64,000 bases of DNA. Origin: Blastopirellula sp. J2-11. Lineage in GTDB: Bacteria > Planctomycetota > Planctomycetia > Pirellulales > Pirellulaceae. Made by a program: the position numbers and the translations under genes. Location of the stretch: contig NZ_CP097384.1 of NCBI RefSeq assembly GCF_024584705.1, positions 2,976,001-3,040,000 on the forward strand. Reading direction: 5' to 3'. Positions 53,973-62,146 of this stretch are shown piece after piece (the stretch's first letter is position 1; every line of letters starts with the position of its first letter). A model generated the notes under the pieces. It ran no database searches. It had not been told where the DNA came from and saw nothing but the letters and a program-made list of their open reading frames with translations.

Positions 53973-54085
53973 CTCGAAGCCCGTATTTTTTCGAAACCAT
54001 CAACACCAGCCAGAGGCGCGAGCCGATGGAATGCGGTCGGCGATCCCAACTCGGTTTGAAGCGGCCGACCGCATTCCATCGGCTC
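53963..54085. repeat. Palindromic element with 22-bp perfect arms and conserved core, plus CTCTTCGTAG half-arm
   Basis: Arms 54020-54041 and 54064-54085 are exact reverse complements over 22 bp (GAGCCGATGGAATGCGG..., loop 22 bases). Its core at 54039-54065 (GGCGATCC.. CGG.. TTGAAG.. GGC) recurs at 55808-55834 and 56300-56326. A CTCTTCGTAGCTCGAAGC half-arm begins at 53963, overlapping the end of tsaE. Confidence 0.8.
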
Positions 54086-54181
54086 TGCTTCAACGGGCGC
54101 AAAATCTAGTGTCGCACCGGTCCATTCTGGACTAAATTAGAAACCTCCCGTCCATCGCCTACCTCTCATTTCTGAAACCTC

Positions 54182-55513
54182 ATGACACTTGAGCGCCTGT
54201 TTGCCTGCGGTACGATCGTCGTCTCCCTCCTGATACGCTCCCCGAGAGCGCACATCGGCTTGGTGCTGCTGGTCATCGGCGTTTTCATGGGCGGCCAAGC
54301 CAGCGCCCAGTCATCCGCCGAATGGATTCAATTCCGCGGCCCGACCCAGCAAGGAATCGCAAGCAGCGTCAAGTTGCCGACCGAGTGGGGACCCGAGACC
54401 AACATCACCTGGCGGAAAGAGTTGCCCGGCGTTGGTTGGTCGTCGCCGGTGACGGCCGATGGTCGCATCTATCTGACCACGGCCGTTCCGTTGGGAGAGG
54501 GCCGGAAAGCCGATCAATCGCTCCGAACCGTTTGTCTGGATGCAGATTCAGGCGACGTGGTCTGGGATGTAGAGGTGTTCCAGCAAGATGGCGAAACCGC
54601 TCCGAAGATCCATACCAAGAACAGCCATGCCAGTGCGACGCCGATCCTTGAGGGACCGTTCGTCTATGTCCACTTTGGGCACATGGGCACGGCCTGTCTC
54701 CGCAAGCAGGATGGTTCGATCGTGTGGGGCAAACAAGAGCTCGCCTACAAACCGACGCATGGCAACGGCGGTTCGCCGGTCCTGTTTGGCGACAACTTAA
54801 TCTTCAGCATCGACGCCAACGAAAAGCAAGCGGTGATCGCGCTTCACAAAGCGACCGGCGACATCGTCTGGCAAACGCCGCGCAACGTGCCGGACCTACC
54901 CAAGTATTTCGCCTTCTGCACGCCGCTGTTGATCGAAGTGAACGGTCAGACTCAACTCATCTCGCAAGGCAGCGGCGCCGTTATGTCGCTCGATCCGCAC
55001 AATGGCCAAGAGATTTGGCGCGTCACCTACGGAGACGGTTACTCGGTCGTCCCGCGTCCGATCTTCGCCAACGGTCTGGTCTACGTCTGCACCGGCTACG
55101 ACCGCTCCTCACTGATCGCGATGCGGCCAGACGGTCATGGAGATGTGACCGAAACGCACGTCGAGTTCATCCTCGATCGCAACGTCCCCTACAATCCTTC
55201 CCCGGTCGCGGTCGATGACGCCGTCTACATGATCTCGGATAACGGCATTCTCTCGTGCGTCGATGGAATCACCGGAGACGTCCGCTGGAAGAACCGCATC
55301 GGTGGAAATTTTTCCGCCTCCCTGCTCACCGCCAACGGCCTGATCTACATGCTGGACGAAGCCGGCAAATCCACCATCGTGCGTCATGCTGACGAGTACG
55401 AAGAGGTCGCCCAAAACGACCTGGCGGAACGAGCGCTCGCCAGCTTCGGCATCCACAACGACGCGATCTTACTGCGAACCGAGAAAGCCCTCTATCGAAT
55501 CGAGAACAAGTAG
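54182..55513 (+). CDS. Secreted PQQ-like beta-propeller repeat protein
   Basis: 443 residues. The hydrophobic N-terminus (HIGLVLLVIGVFMGGQASAQ) is a signal peptide or anchor. Six to seven short PQQ-like repeats follow: WIQFRGPTQQGIASS, ITWRKELPGVGWSSPVTADGRIYLTT, VCLDADSGDVVWDVEV, GKQELAYKPTHGNGGSPVLF, ALHKATGDIVWQTPR, LDPHNGQEIWRVTYGDGYSVVPRPIFANGLVYV, SCVDGITGDVRWKNRIGG. The propeller lacks the catalytic-site features of PQQ dehydrogenases I would expect, so it is probably a scaffold in the BamB/YfgL style of planctomycete envelope proteins. No clear partner is nearby. Confidence 0.9.
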   Translation: MTLERLFACGTIVVSLLIRSPRAHIGLVLLVIGVFMGGQASAQSSAEWIQFRGPTQQGIASSVKLPTEWGPETNITWRKELPGVGWSSPVTADGRIYLTTAVPLGEGRKADQSLRTVCLDADSGDVVWDVEVFQQDGETAPKIHTKNSHASATPILEGPFVYVHFGHMGTACLRKQDGSIVWGKQELAYKPTHGNGGSPVLFGDNLIFSIDANEKQAVIALHKATGDIVWQTPRNVPDLPKYFAFCTPLLIEVNGQTQLISQGSGAVMSLDPHNGQEIWRVTYGDGYSVVPRPIFANGLVYVCTGYDRSSLIAMRPDGHGDVTETHVEFILDRNVPYNPSPVAVDDAVYMISDNGILSCVDGITGDVRWKNRIGGNFSASLLTANGLIYMLDEAGKSTIVRHADEYEEVAQNDLAERALASFGIHNDAILLRTEKALYRIENK

Positions 55514-55578
55514 CGCGCGATTCTCTTCGTAGCCCGAAGCGCAAGTTTTGAGGTTACGCTATTTTCCAAACCACGCCC

Positions 55579-55761
55579 GGTTGGCCGCGATAGCTCCGCT
55601 ATCGGGGCCGACGAAGTCGGTAGGAGGCATCGAGCCGCGGTCGGACGAACTTCGGTGGTCGCGATACCGTTGGAAATGGCGAAAAGCCCATGAACTGCTT
55701 ACGGGGAACCAAGGCCTCTTACGGCTGCGCCGCCCCGATAGCGGAGCTATCGCGGCCAACC
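55579..55761. repeat. Inverted pair of a 30-bp sequence
   Basis: 55579-55608 (GGTTGGCCGCGATAGC... GGGGC) and 55732-55761 are exact reverse complements over 30 bases, 123 bases apart. Each copy also contains an internal GATAGC tcc GCTATC hairpin. Confidence 0.85.
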
Positions 55762-55785
55762 AGGGAAATCGCGCAACCTCAAAAT

Positions 55786-55857
55786 GCGCCAGCGAGGGAA
55801 TCCGCATGGCGATCCCAGCACGGATTGAAGTGGCGAACCGCAGTCGCTCACTGGCGC
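55786..55857. repeat. Palindromic core element, copy B
   Basis: Imperfect arms GCGCCAGCGAGGGAA (55786-55800) and ...CTGGCGC (to 55857) flank the core 55808-55834, which matches copies at 54039 and 56300 at most positions. Confidence 0.7.
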
Positions 55858-56090
55858 TGGAGGGCTTGGGTTGCGACTTGTGAATGTGCTGACGTTTGCA
55901 TTGGCGCCGCGATCTTTTCATTGAGCGTCAACATCCCAACTTGTGATGTTTCCCAGGGCTTTGCGTGTTTGAGATTGTCGCTTGACAAAGCGTACGGAAT
56001 TGAGGTCGATTGTGGATTGCGTTTGTCAAAGCGTGCGGGGGTTCTGCGCGCTGTGGGTGTTGTTTTGTCCTGGGCTGGGGCAGGCTGCGG

Positions 56091-56188
56091 CAAAAGCGTA
56101 GTGGTCCTGTCCGGTCCAACCCGACGGACAAAAGCGTAGTGATCCTGTCCGGTCCAACCCGACGGATAAAAAGCGTAGTGGTCCGGTC
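56091..56188. repeat. 38-bp tandem repeat, 2.5 copies
   Basis: Units at 56091-56128 and 56129-56166 (CAAAAGCGTAGTGGTCCTG...) differ at one base; a third partial copy follows to 56188. It is non-coding and sits inside the repeat island. Confidence 0.85.
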
Positions 56189-56264
56189 TAAGACTATCCG
56201 GAGCGTCCTGCCGCATTCCCTCGGCTTGCGCTCTTTGAAGTTGCGCTATTTCGAATCTATCGAA

Positions 56265-56356
56265 CACTAGCCCGCCAGCGCCAGCGAGGGAATAGAGTTG
56301 GCGATCCTAACACGGATTGAAGTGGCGAACCGTATTCCCTCGCTGGCGGGCTAGTG
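56265..56356. repeat. Palindromic core element, copy C
   Basis: The right arm 56334-56356 pairs with the left arm starting at 56265 (CACTAGCCCGCCAGCG...), except that the left arm carries an extra CCAGCG. The core lies at 56300-56326. The arm resembles the 29847 element (TAGCCCG..CAGCG..AGCGAGGGAA). Confidence 0.8.
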
Positions 56357-56517
56357 TGACGATTTTCGGCTGATTCGGACTCTGTTTTATCGTGCTTCAC
56401 CCGTGTTCAACACTTCCTGAATTGCTAAATGACGCACCCTCAAAACTCGCGCTGCGGGCTACGAAGAGTTGGGCTACGAGAGAACGTGTATTTCCATTGG
56501 CGATTTGGGCACGCCGA

Positions 56518-57105
56518 TTAGCCGATCGGGGACTCGCCGATCGGTAATTTTGCCTGACCGGCGAGCGTGAGTTGGCGGACCGCTTCGTAGGCGACCGTGG
56601 CGGCGGTGGCCGAGAGGTTGAGACTGCGGACTTCGGTTCGCATCGGGACCGAGATGTTGTTTTCGGGCGTCGCGGCCAACAGTTCTGGCGGCAGACCTTT
56701 GGACTCGGCGCCCAGCACGATCGCATCTTCCAGTTGGAAATCGACGGTCGTGTAAGAACGTTTGGCCGTTTTGGTTAAGTAGAAGAATCGTCGGTCTTTA
56801 AGTCGCTCTTGCAGGTGAGCCCAGTTCTCGACCACTTCCCATTCTAGGTGTTGCCAATAGTCCATGCCGGCGCGTTTTAATTCGCGATCATCGACCCGAA
56901 AGCCGAGCGGTTTGACCAGCCAGAGTTTGGCCCCGATCGCGACGCAGGTGCGGCCGATATTGCCGGTGTTGGGGGGGATTTCGGGTTCGTGCAGAACGAT
57001 ATGGATGACAGGCGAGTATTTCAACGGAATCGGTTTTTCGGCGGCGAAGGACTTTTCAAGTAGACCAGGGGAAGTTAGTTTGCACCCCGATCCAGACTCT
57101 CCCAT
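56518..57105 (-). CDS. trmL: tRNA (cytidine(34)-2'-O)-methyltransferase TrmL-like (SPOUT)
   Basis: 195 residues. SPOUT methyltransferase motifs: IHIVLHEPEIPPNTGNIGRTC (the TrmL N-terminus), LWLVKPLGFRVDDRELKRAGMDYW, DAIVLGAESKGLPPELL (the knot SAM-binding loop) and SLNLSATAATVAYEAVRQL. It methylates the wobble ribose of tRNA-Leu. About 33 residues precede the usual family start, with no internal Met, so the ATG at 57105 is kept, with GGTGAG 5 bases upstream; a GTG nearer IHIV is possible. It is divergent from the GH88 gene. Confidence 0.9.
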   Translation of the reverse strand: MGESGSGCKLTSPGLLEKSFAAEKPIPLKYSPVIHIVLHEPEIPPNTGNIGRTCVAIGAKLWLVKPLGFRVDDRELKRAGMDYWQHLEWEVVENWAHLQERLKDRRFFYLTKTAKRSYTTVDFQLEDAIVLGAESKGLPPELLAATPENNISVPMRTEVRSLNLSATAATVAYEAVRQLTLAGQAKLPIGESPIG

Positions 57106-57143
57106 TTTGTCTCACCAGATAGAAATACGCTAGGCGGTTGAAT

Positions 57144-58262
57144 ATGACGAACGAGCGCATCGCAAAATACGAATCGGCCCTTCAGTTCGCCCAACAGCAA
57201 GTCGCGCATGTCGTGGAAACCTATCCCGACTATCTGCCGATCTATACGGAAGAGGGGAAGTGGAAGCATGGGGGAGAATTGTGGACCGATTGGTGCGGCG
57301 GTTTCTTCGCCGGAATGATGTGGCAGTTTACGCTGCGAACCGGCGACGCGACCTGGCGCGAGCGGGCCGAACATTACAGCAAACTGCTGGAGCATCGTCA
57401 GCATGATCGGGACGTGCATGATCTGGGATTCATCTTTCTCAGCACCTACCTTCCCTGGTATCAACTGACCAGCGACAACGCGATTCATGACGTGCTGATT
57501 CAAGCCGGTCGAACGTTGGCGATGCGGTTTAAAGAAAAGGGACAGTACCTGCGCAGCTTTGTTTCGGATGATTCGCTGTTTATCGACATCATGATGAACG
57601 TGCCGATCATCTTTTACGCCGCCAACGAAACCGGTGACGAAGAGCTGATGCGCAAAGCGGTCGCGCATTGCCGGACCACCCGCGACAAGATTGTGCGCGC
57701 CAACGGTTCGACGGCGCATGAAGGGATGTTTGATCTGGAGACCGGCGAGTTTCTGCACGAATCGACCCATCAAGGCTTGCAAGGCGACAGCGCTTGGGCC
57801 CGCGGTTTGGCTTGGTCGCTGTATGGCTACAGCAAAGTCTATGCGTTGACGCAGAGGGAAGAGTTTTTGGAAGTCGCCGAACGGAACGCCGACTACTGGC
57901 TCGCGAATCTGCCGGCCGACGGCGTGCCGCTATGGGACTTTGACGCCGATGTGAACGCTCCCCTCCCCTTCGGCCCGCAAAAAGAAAGTTCGGCCGGCGC
58001 GATCGCGGCCAGCGGACTGTTGGATCTGGCCAAGCAGACCAAAGACCCGGCGAAGGCCGAAGCGTATCGAGCGACCGCGTTGAAGATGCTGGATGCGATG
58101 GTCGAGCCTGAGTACCTGGCGATCAACGATCCAGGCTGGGAAGGAATCTTGAAGCACGGCGTCTACCACACAGCCAAAGACCTGGGCGTTGATGAATCCG
58201 TAATGTGGGGCGAATATTTCTTTGTCGAAGGTTTGACGAAGGTCGTTCGCGAAGCGAAGTAG
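57144..58262 (+). CDS. Glycoside hydrolase family 88 (unsaturated glucuronyl hydrolase-like)
   Basis: 372 residues from the ATG at 57144, with AGG 9 bases upstream. The alpha6/alpha6 barrel of GH88/GH105 is suggested by repeated Trp/Tyr helices. Catalytic Asp93 is in RDVHDLGFIFLS and Asp148 is in SLFIDIMMNVP, the two acids used by Bacillus UGL (88 and 149). Other landmarks: ELWTDWCGGFFAGMMW and SAWARGLAWSLYGY. The enzyme removes the unsaturated uronic acid left by polysaccharide lyases from oligosaccharides. There is no signal peptide, so it acts in the cytoplasm on imported oligomers. No lyase is nearby in the window. Confidence 0.92.
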   Translation: MTNERIAKYESALQFAQQQVAHVVETYPDYLPIYTEEGKWKHGGELWTDWCGGFFAGMMWQFTLRTGDATWRERAEHYSKLLEHRQHDRDVHDLGFIFLSTYLPWYQLTSDNAIHDVLIQAGRTLAMRFKEKGQYLRSFVSDDSLFIDIMMNVPIIFYAANETGDEELMRKAVAHCRTTRDKIVRANGSTAHEGMFDLETGEFLHESTHQGLQGDSAWARGLAWSLYGYSKVYALTQREEFLEVAERNADYWLANLPADGVPLWDFDADVNAPLPFGPQKESSAGAIAASGLLDLAKQTKDPAKAEAYRATALKMLDAMVEPEYLAINDPGWEGILKHGVYHTAKDLGVDESVMWGEYFFVEGLTKVVREAK

Positions 58263-58573
58263 GCGTTAGGGCGCTACGAAACGAATTTTTAGACGCCAGG
58301 CGCCTGGCAAGAGCCTACTGCTCAGATGGATTGGTCTGGCTTCGATGGAGCCAGCCTGGACGCTTTCTTGCCAGCATGGGGATCGCTTGTCCCCCTTCTA
58401 CGCTTATTTCTTACGTCAGATTCGCTGTTTCTATCGAATTCGGGCGCATAACGTACGTGCATGTAAGTCATGCATAAAAAGAATTGCGTGAAAGGCACGG
58501 CAATTGCGATTTGTTTCAGCGAAACTTCGATCGATCGACCCAGCGATCCCATGTTTAAGCTAGGAAACTCATC
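58263..58573. other. 311-base intergenic region with small palindromes
   Basis: No gene. It contains GCCAGGCGCCTGGC (58295-58308, a perfect 14-base palindrome) and CTGGCT/AGCCAG arms at 58336-58354. The promoter for the cytochrome gene must lie in its 3' part. No T-run terminator is clear. Confidence 0.5.
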
Positions 58574-59995
58574 ATGTTCAAGCGATTCCCGCTCATCGTC
58601 GAAACCATGCTGCTCTTATTCGGCGCCGCTCATTTGTTATTCGCCCAAGCTCCGGCGACTCCACGTTCGCCGCAACCGACGAAAGCCGAGCCTCCCAAGA
58701 CCTACATGCCGATCATCGACCAAGACTTTGACGCCGTCTTTGCCGCCGACAGGGAAAAGCGGGAGATGTTCAACGAGCGGCAACAGAAGTTGCTGAGTGC
58801 TCGCTACGATCTGAGCGATACTCCTTCTGACGTGATGATGTCGGGGAAGCGGAAGAAAGTGCAGCAGGGAGTTCGCGTTAAGTTGCCTGAAAATCTGATG
58901 TGGCAAGAGCTGGCGCAAATGACGCCGGACGAAGTAAAGAAGGCGAACGCGTTGCCGGCCGGCTTTCGTCCCCTGCCCCATTCCAAGCATTCGACTGGCG
59001 GAATGGTGTTTCCCAAGAACCAAATTGAGACGATCGCCAAAGCGGAGCATCGCGATTTGCAGCGGTTTGATACCGACTTTGATCTGCCTGATCACCTGAT
59101 GCCGGAGTATCCCCCGCCGATGTTTCTGACGTCGCGGACCGATCTGGGGGATGTCAGCAACGGCGAAGTCATGACGATCAAAAATTACTTTCGCCTGCTT
59201 GATGGAAAAGTAACGCCGGTGCAGATGGAAGGAATGCGCTTGCTGCTGACTCCCTTCCCACAGCAACAGTTCAATCAAACCAATGATCGAAAGACGAAAG
59301 AGGCGGAACTAGGCGTTACCTGTCTCGACTGTCACGTCAACGGGCACACCAATGCGACGTTCCACTTGAATCCCGATACGCGGCCGCAAGAGAATCGATT
59401 TCGGATCGAGACGGTCAGCTTGCGCGGCATGTACAACCAGCAGATCCATGGATCGAAACGCTCGCTCCGCTCGGTCGAAGATTTTACGGAGTTTGAACAA
59501 CGGACCGCCTATTTTGACGGCGACCATGTGACGGCGGCCAAAAAAGGAGTCCATTTGCCGAACCGATCCGACCAGGTTTCGATGATGGCCCAGATGCAAA
59601 ACATGTTCGACTTTCCGCCGGCGCCCAAGTTGGGTCTCGACGGCAAGTTGATCGCCGACAAAGCGACCGAGTCCGAAATGCGCGGCCAAGAGCTATTTTT
59701 TGGCAAAGCGAAATGCGGCGATTGCCACCCGGCGCCGTTTTATCTCGATAACCAGATGCACGATCTTCACTTAGAACGGTTTTATGAGCCGGAAACGATC
59801 AACGGGCAAAAGAACGTCGCCGCCGGCCCGATCAAAACCTTCACACTGCGGGGAATCAAAGATTCGCCCCCCTATTTGCACGATGGGCGTTTGCTGACGC
59901 TGGACGATACGGTCGAGTTCTTCAACTTGGTCCAAGAGTCGAAGCTGACGCAGGAAGAAAAAGCGGACCTGATTGCTTTCCTGCTTTGCCTATAA
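58574..59995 (+). CDS. Secreted dihaem cytochrome c family protein
   Basis: 473 residues with a signal peptide (LIVETMLLLFGAAHLLFAQAP). Two covalent haem sites are visible: CLDCH in GVTCLDCHVNGHTN (about residue 250) and CGDCH in KAKCGDCHPAPFYLDNQ (about residue 380). The C-terminal part GIKDSPPYLHDGRLLTLDDTVEFFN resembles the C-terminal haem domain of cytochrome c peroxidase/MauG proteins, where a Met or Tyr ligand follows. The N-terminal part (KRKKVQQGVRVKLPENLMW...) has no recognised domain. A periplasmic electron-transfer or peroxidase role is inferred. Confidence 0.87.
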   Translation: MFKRFPLIVETMLLLFGAAHLLFAQAPATPRSPQPTKAEPPKTYMPIIDQDFDAVFAADREKREMFNERQQKLLSARYDLSDTPSDVMMSGKRKKVQQGVRVKLPENLMWQELAQMTPDEVKKANALPAGFRPLPHSKHSTGGMVFPKNQIETIAKAEHRDLQRFDTDFDLPDHLMPEYPPPMFLTSRTDLGDVSNGEVMTIKNYFRLLDGKVTPVQMEGMRLLLTPFPQQQFNQTNDRKTKEAELGVTCLDCHVNGHTNATFHLNPDTRPQENRFRIETVSLRGMYNQQIHGSKRSLRSVEDFTEFEQRTAYFDGDHVTAAKKGVHLPNRSDQVSMMAQMQNMFDFPPAPKLGLDGKLIADKATESEMRGQELFFGKAKCGDCHPAPFYLDNQMHDLHLERFYEPETINGQKNVAAGPIKTFTLRGIKDSPPYLHDGRLLTLDDTVEFFNLVQESKLTQEEKADLIAFLLCL

Positions 59996-60027
59996 TTGCC
60001 ATGCTGACAGGCCGCGCGTAAGACGAC

Positions 60028-60064
60028 AAAGACGGCAGGCAAGGTATGCCAGCGGTCTTTTCGG
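60028..60064 (+). terminator. Possible imperfect terminator after the cytochrome gene
   Basis: AAAGAC..GC.GGC pairs with GCC.GC..GTCTTTT, with two internal mismatches, followed by a short T run. It is weak but correctly placed. Confidence 0.4.
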
Positions 60065-60165
60065 TTGTCTCCCGCAGCGTTGGGCCGAAAAATGGTGATG
60101 TTGCCAAAACTGTTGCGGTACAAGAGAATACGTGCAGTTAGACAACGCCGCAGGAGACATTTTCG

Positions 60166-61311
60166 GTGCAAATTCAGCGAAACTCGACTCGCCGGGTCGT
60201 GATTGGTTCGATCGCGATCGGCGACGGTAATCCGATAGCCGTCCAAAGCATGACCGCTACGAAGACGCAGGATATCGACGCGACTGTCGGTCAGGTCCGA
60301 GCGCTCGAGGAAGCGGGCGCCGATGTGGTGCGAATTGCCGTCGACAACAAGAAGGACGCCGAGGCCCTGGCCGAAATCCGTCGGCAGACGTCGGCGAATC
60401 TCTCGGTCGATTTGCAAGAGAATTATCGCTTGGCCGAATTGGTCGCTCCGCACGTCGATAAAGTGCGCTATAACCCAGGGCACCTTTATCACCACGAACG
60501 GAGCAAGCCGTGGCGCGAGAAGGTGAATTATCTGGTCGGCGTCGCCCAAGACAACGACTGTGCGATCCGGATCGGCGTCAACTGCGGCAGCGTTGATCCA
60601 GACAAGCTGGCGCTGTACGACCCGGCCGATTCGATCGCGCCGATGCTGGAAAGCGCCCTGGAGCATTGTGAGCATCTCGACTCGCTCGGTTTCACGCGTT
60701 ATTGCGTTTCGCTGAAAGACTCGGACCCGAAAAAGGTGATCGAAGTCAATCAGCGCTTCGCCGAGCGCCGCGCTGACATTCCGCTGCATCTCGGCGTGAC
60801 CGAGGCCGGCATGCCGCCCGATGGGATCATCAAAACACGCATCGCTTTCGAGCAGCTGATTGGCCGCGGCGTCGGCGATACGATCCGCGTTTCGCTGACC
60901 GTCCCCAATCCTCGCAAGCCGGAAGAGATCGCCGCCGGACGACAGATCTTGGCCGACATCGCCGCTGGTCGCGTGCGCAGTGTGGTCGACTTCGGCTTGA
61001 ACACGCTCAACATCATCAGTTGTCCCAGTTGTTCACGAGTCGAGAACGAAGCGTTCGTCGATTTGGCCGAACAAGTTCGCGACATGACGCAGTACGCCAA
61101 AGAGCATGACATTACGATCGCCGTGATGGGGTGTCGCGTCAACGGACCAGGCGAAACAGACGACGCTGATCTGGGGCTCTGGTGCGGGCCGAACTTCGTC
61201 AATCTGAAACGATCTGGCGAAGAGCTGGGAGCATTTCCCTACGATCAGATTCTCGGCAAGCTTAAGCTAGAACTCGATGCGATGATTGCAACGCGCGTTG
61301 GGGCCAACTAG
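60166..61311 (+). CDS. ispG: 4-hydroxy-3-methylbut-2-enyl diphosphate synthase (flavodoxin)
   Basis: 381 residues from a GTG start with AGGAG 9-10 bases upstream. IspG features: [59 protein letters not shown] and [14 protein letters not shown]. The 4Fe-4S cluster ligands are Cys286, Cys289 and Cys323 ([20 protein letters not shown]), with Glu330 as the fourth. It converts MEcPP to HMBPP, the penultimate step of the non-mevalonate isoprenoid pathway. The size is that of E. coli IspG (372), without the extra insertion of plant-type enzymes. Confidence 0.96.
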   Translation: MQIQRNSTRRVVIGSIAIGDGNPIAVQSMTATKTQDIDATVGQVRALEEAGADVVRIAVDNKKDAEALAEIRRQTSANLSVDLQENYRLAELVAPHVDKVRYNPGHLYHHERSKPWREKVNYLVGVAQDNDCAIRIGVNCGSVDPDKLALYDPADSIAPMLESALEHCEHLDSLGFTRYCVSLKDSDPKKVIEVNQRFAERRADIPLHLGVTEAGMPPDGIIKTRIAFEQLIGRGVGDTIRVSLTVPNPRKPEEIAAGRQILADIAAGRVRSVVDFGLNTLNIISCPSCSRVENEAFVDLAEQVRDMTQYAKEHDITIAVMGCRVNGPGETDDADLGLWCGPNFVNLKRSGEELGAFPYDQILGKLKLELDAMIATRVGAN

Positions 61312-61336
61312 CCGCAATTCGGTTTTCGCACTGCTT

Positions 61337-61344
61337 GGAAAGGA
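61337..61344 (+). promoter_or_regulatory. Ribosome-binding site GGAAAGGA deciding a TTG start
   Basis: GGAAAGGA lies 7 bases before the TTG at 61352, which begins a proper lipoprotein signal; the frame upstream (from 61286) overlaps ispG and has no such site. Confidence 0.65.
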
Positions 61345-61351
61345 CGCCAAT

Positions 61352-62146
61352 TTGTCGTGCGGTTGGGTTTTACGGCTCTGCTTGTTGACCGCCATCGGCG
61401 GCATATCAGGCTGCGCCCTCTGGGGTCGATCCGCCGCGCCGCTGATTTTGCCCGATGTCTCTTCTAGCAATCTGGTGATCGTGGCCGACTTTGAGCTGCC
61501 TGCGGAAGCGGTGATGCGAGCCGATGTCGAGACGCTCCGATCCGACTTGTCTGCTACGCTGCAAATGCCGATGAAAGACGTGCCGATCCAGGTTCACTTG
61601 TATCGCGACGTCGCCGCCTATCGAAGCGTCGTTGCGCAGAGATTTCCTCAGTTGGCCGGGCGTCGTGCGGTGTTTGTCACCGACGCCAGCGGCGCGCATA
61701 TCTACGCGCATTGGACCGAGCATGTGGTCACCGACCTGCGTCACGAACTGACGCACGCTTACTTGCACGCAAACGTCGGGCGATTACCGCTCTGGCTGGA
61801 TGAAGGACTCGCCGAGTATTTTGAGGTTCCGCCGCAAGCGGGGCGGATGAACGTCGAACATCTGCCAGTCTTGAACGGAGCGTTGCAAAATGGCGGCTGG
61901 CGTCCGAATCTTGATCGTCTCGCGGCGCTCGAACGTCCAGAAGCGATGACGCAGCTCGATTACGCCGAAGCTTGGCTCTGGACGCATTATCTGATGTCGG
62001 GCCCGCAGCGAGGATTGATCACCGCTCAACTAGCGGCCGAAAGCCGTGAAGAACTGATCGATCCGATTCCGCTGCAGATTCGCCACGCGAATTCGAATGC
62101 GGAACTCGCGGCGACGGAGTACCTGACGACGATCTTGCGGCGCTAG
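61352..62146 (+). CDS. Lipoprotein zinc metallopeptidase-like protein
   Basis: 264 residues from the TTG at 61352. The lipobox is ISGC (Cys21), giving a membrane-anchored lipoprotein. Active-site motif TDLRHELTHAYLH: His131, Glu132 and His135 (HExxH), with the third ligand Glu151 in LWLDEGLAEYFEV, a gluzincin arrangement. It resembles the DUF1570-like peptidases of planctomycetes, for which no substrate is known. It follows ispG at 40 bases. Its stop codon overlaps that of the convergent GNAT gene by four bases (CTAG). Confidence 0.83.
   Translation: MSCGWVLRLCLLTAIGGISGCALWGRSAAPLILPDVSSSNLVIVADFELPAEAVMRADVETLRSDLSATLQMPMKDVPIQVHLYRDVAAYRSVVAQRFPQLAGRRAVFVTDASGAHIYAHWTEHVVTDLRHELTHAYLHANVGRLPLWLDEGLAEYFEVPPQAGRMNVEHLPVLNGALQNGGWRPNLDRLAALERPEAMTQLDYAEAWLWTHYLMSGPQRGLITAQLAAESREELIDPIPLQIRHANSNAELAATEYLTTILRR

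Larger units (their letters stand above)
55514..56517. other. 1-kb intergenic repeat island between the PQQ-like gene and trmL
   Basis: No gene is credible here; the open frames are carried by repeats. From left to right: a CTCTTCGTAGCCCG arm (55523-55553); a 30-bp inverted pair (55579-55608 and 55732-55761); an element with the conserved core (55786-55857); a 38-bp tandem repeat (56091-56188); a second core element (56265-56356); and the reverse copy of the first arm (56438-56468), 29 of 31 bases matching. The island is thus bracketed by inverted copies of one arm. Confidence 0.75.

Noticed and set aside
55690-56267. Overlapping open frames of 140-150 residues on both strands
   Set aside because: They consist of repeat sequence, including the 38-bp tandem repeat, and show no protein-like features.
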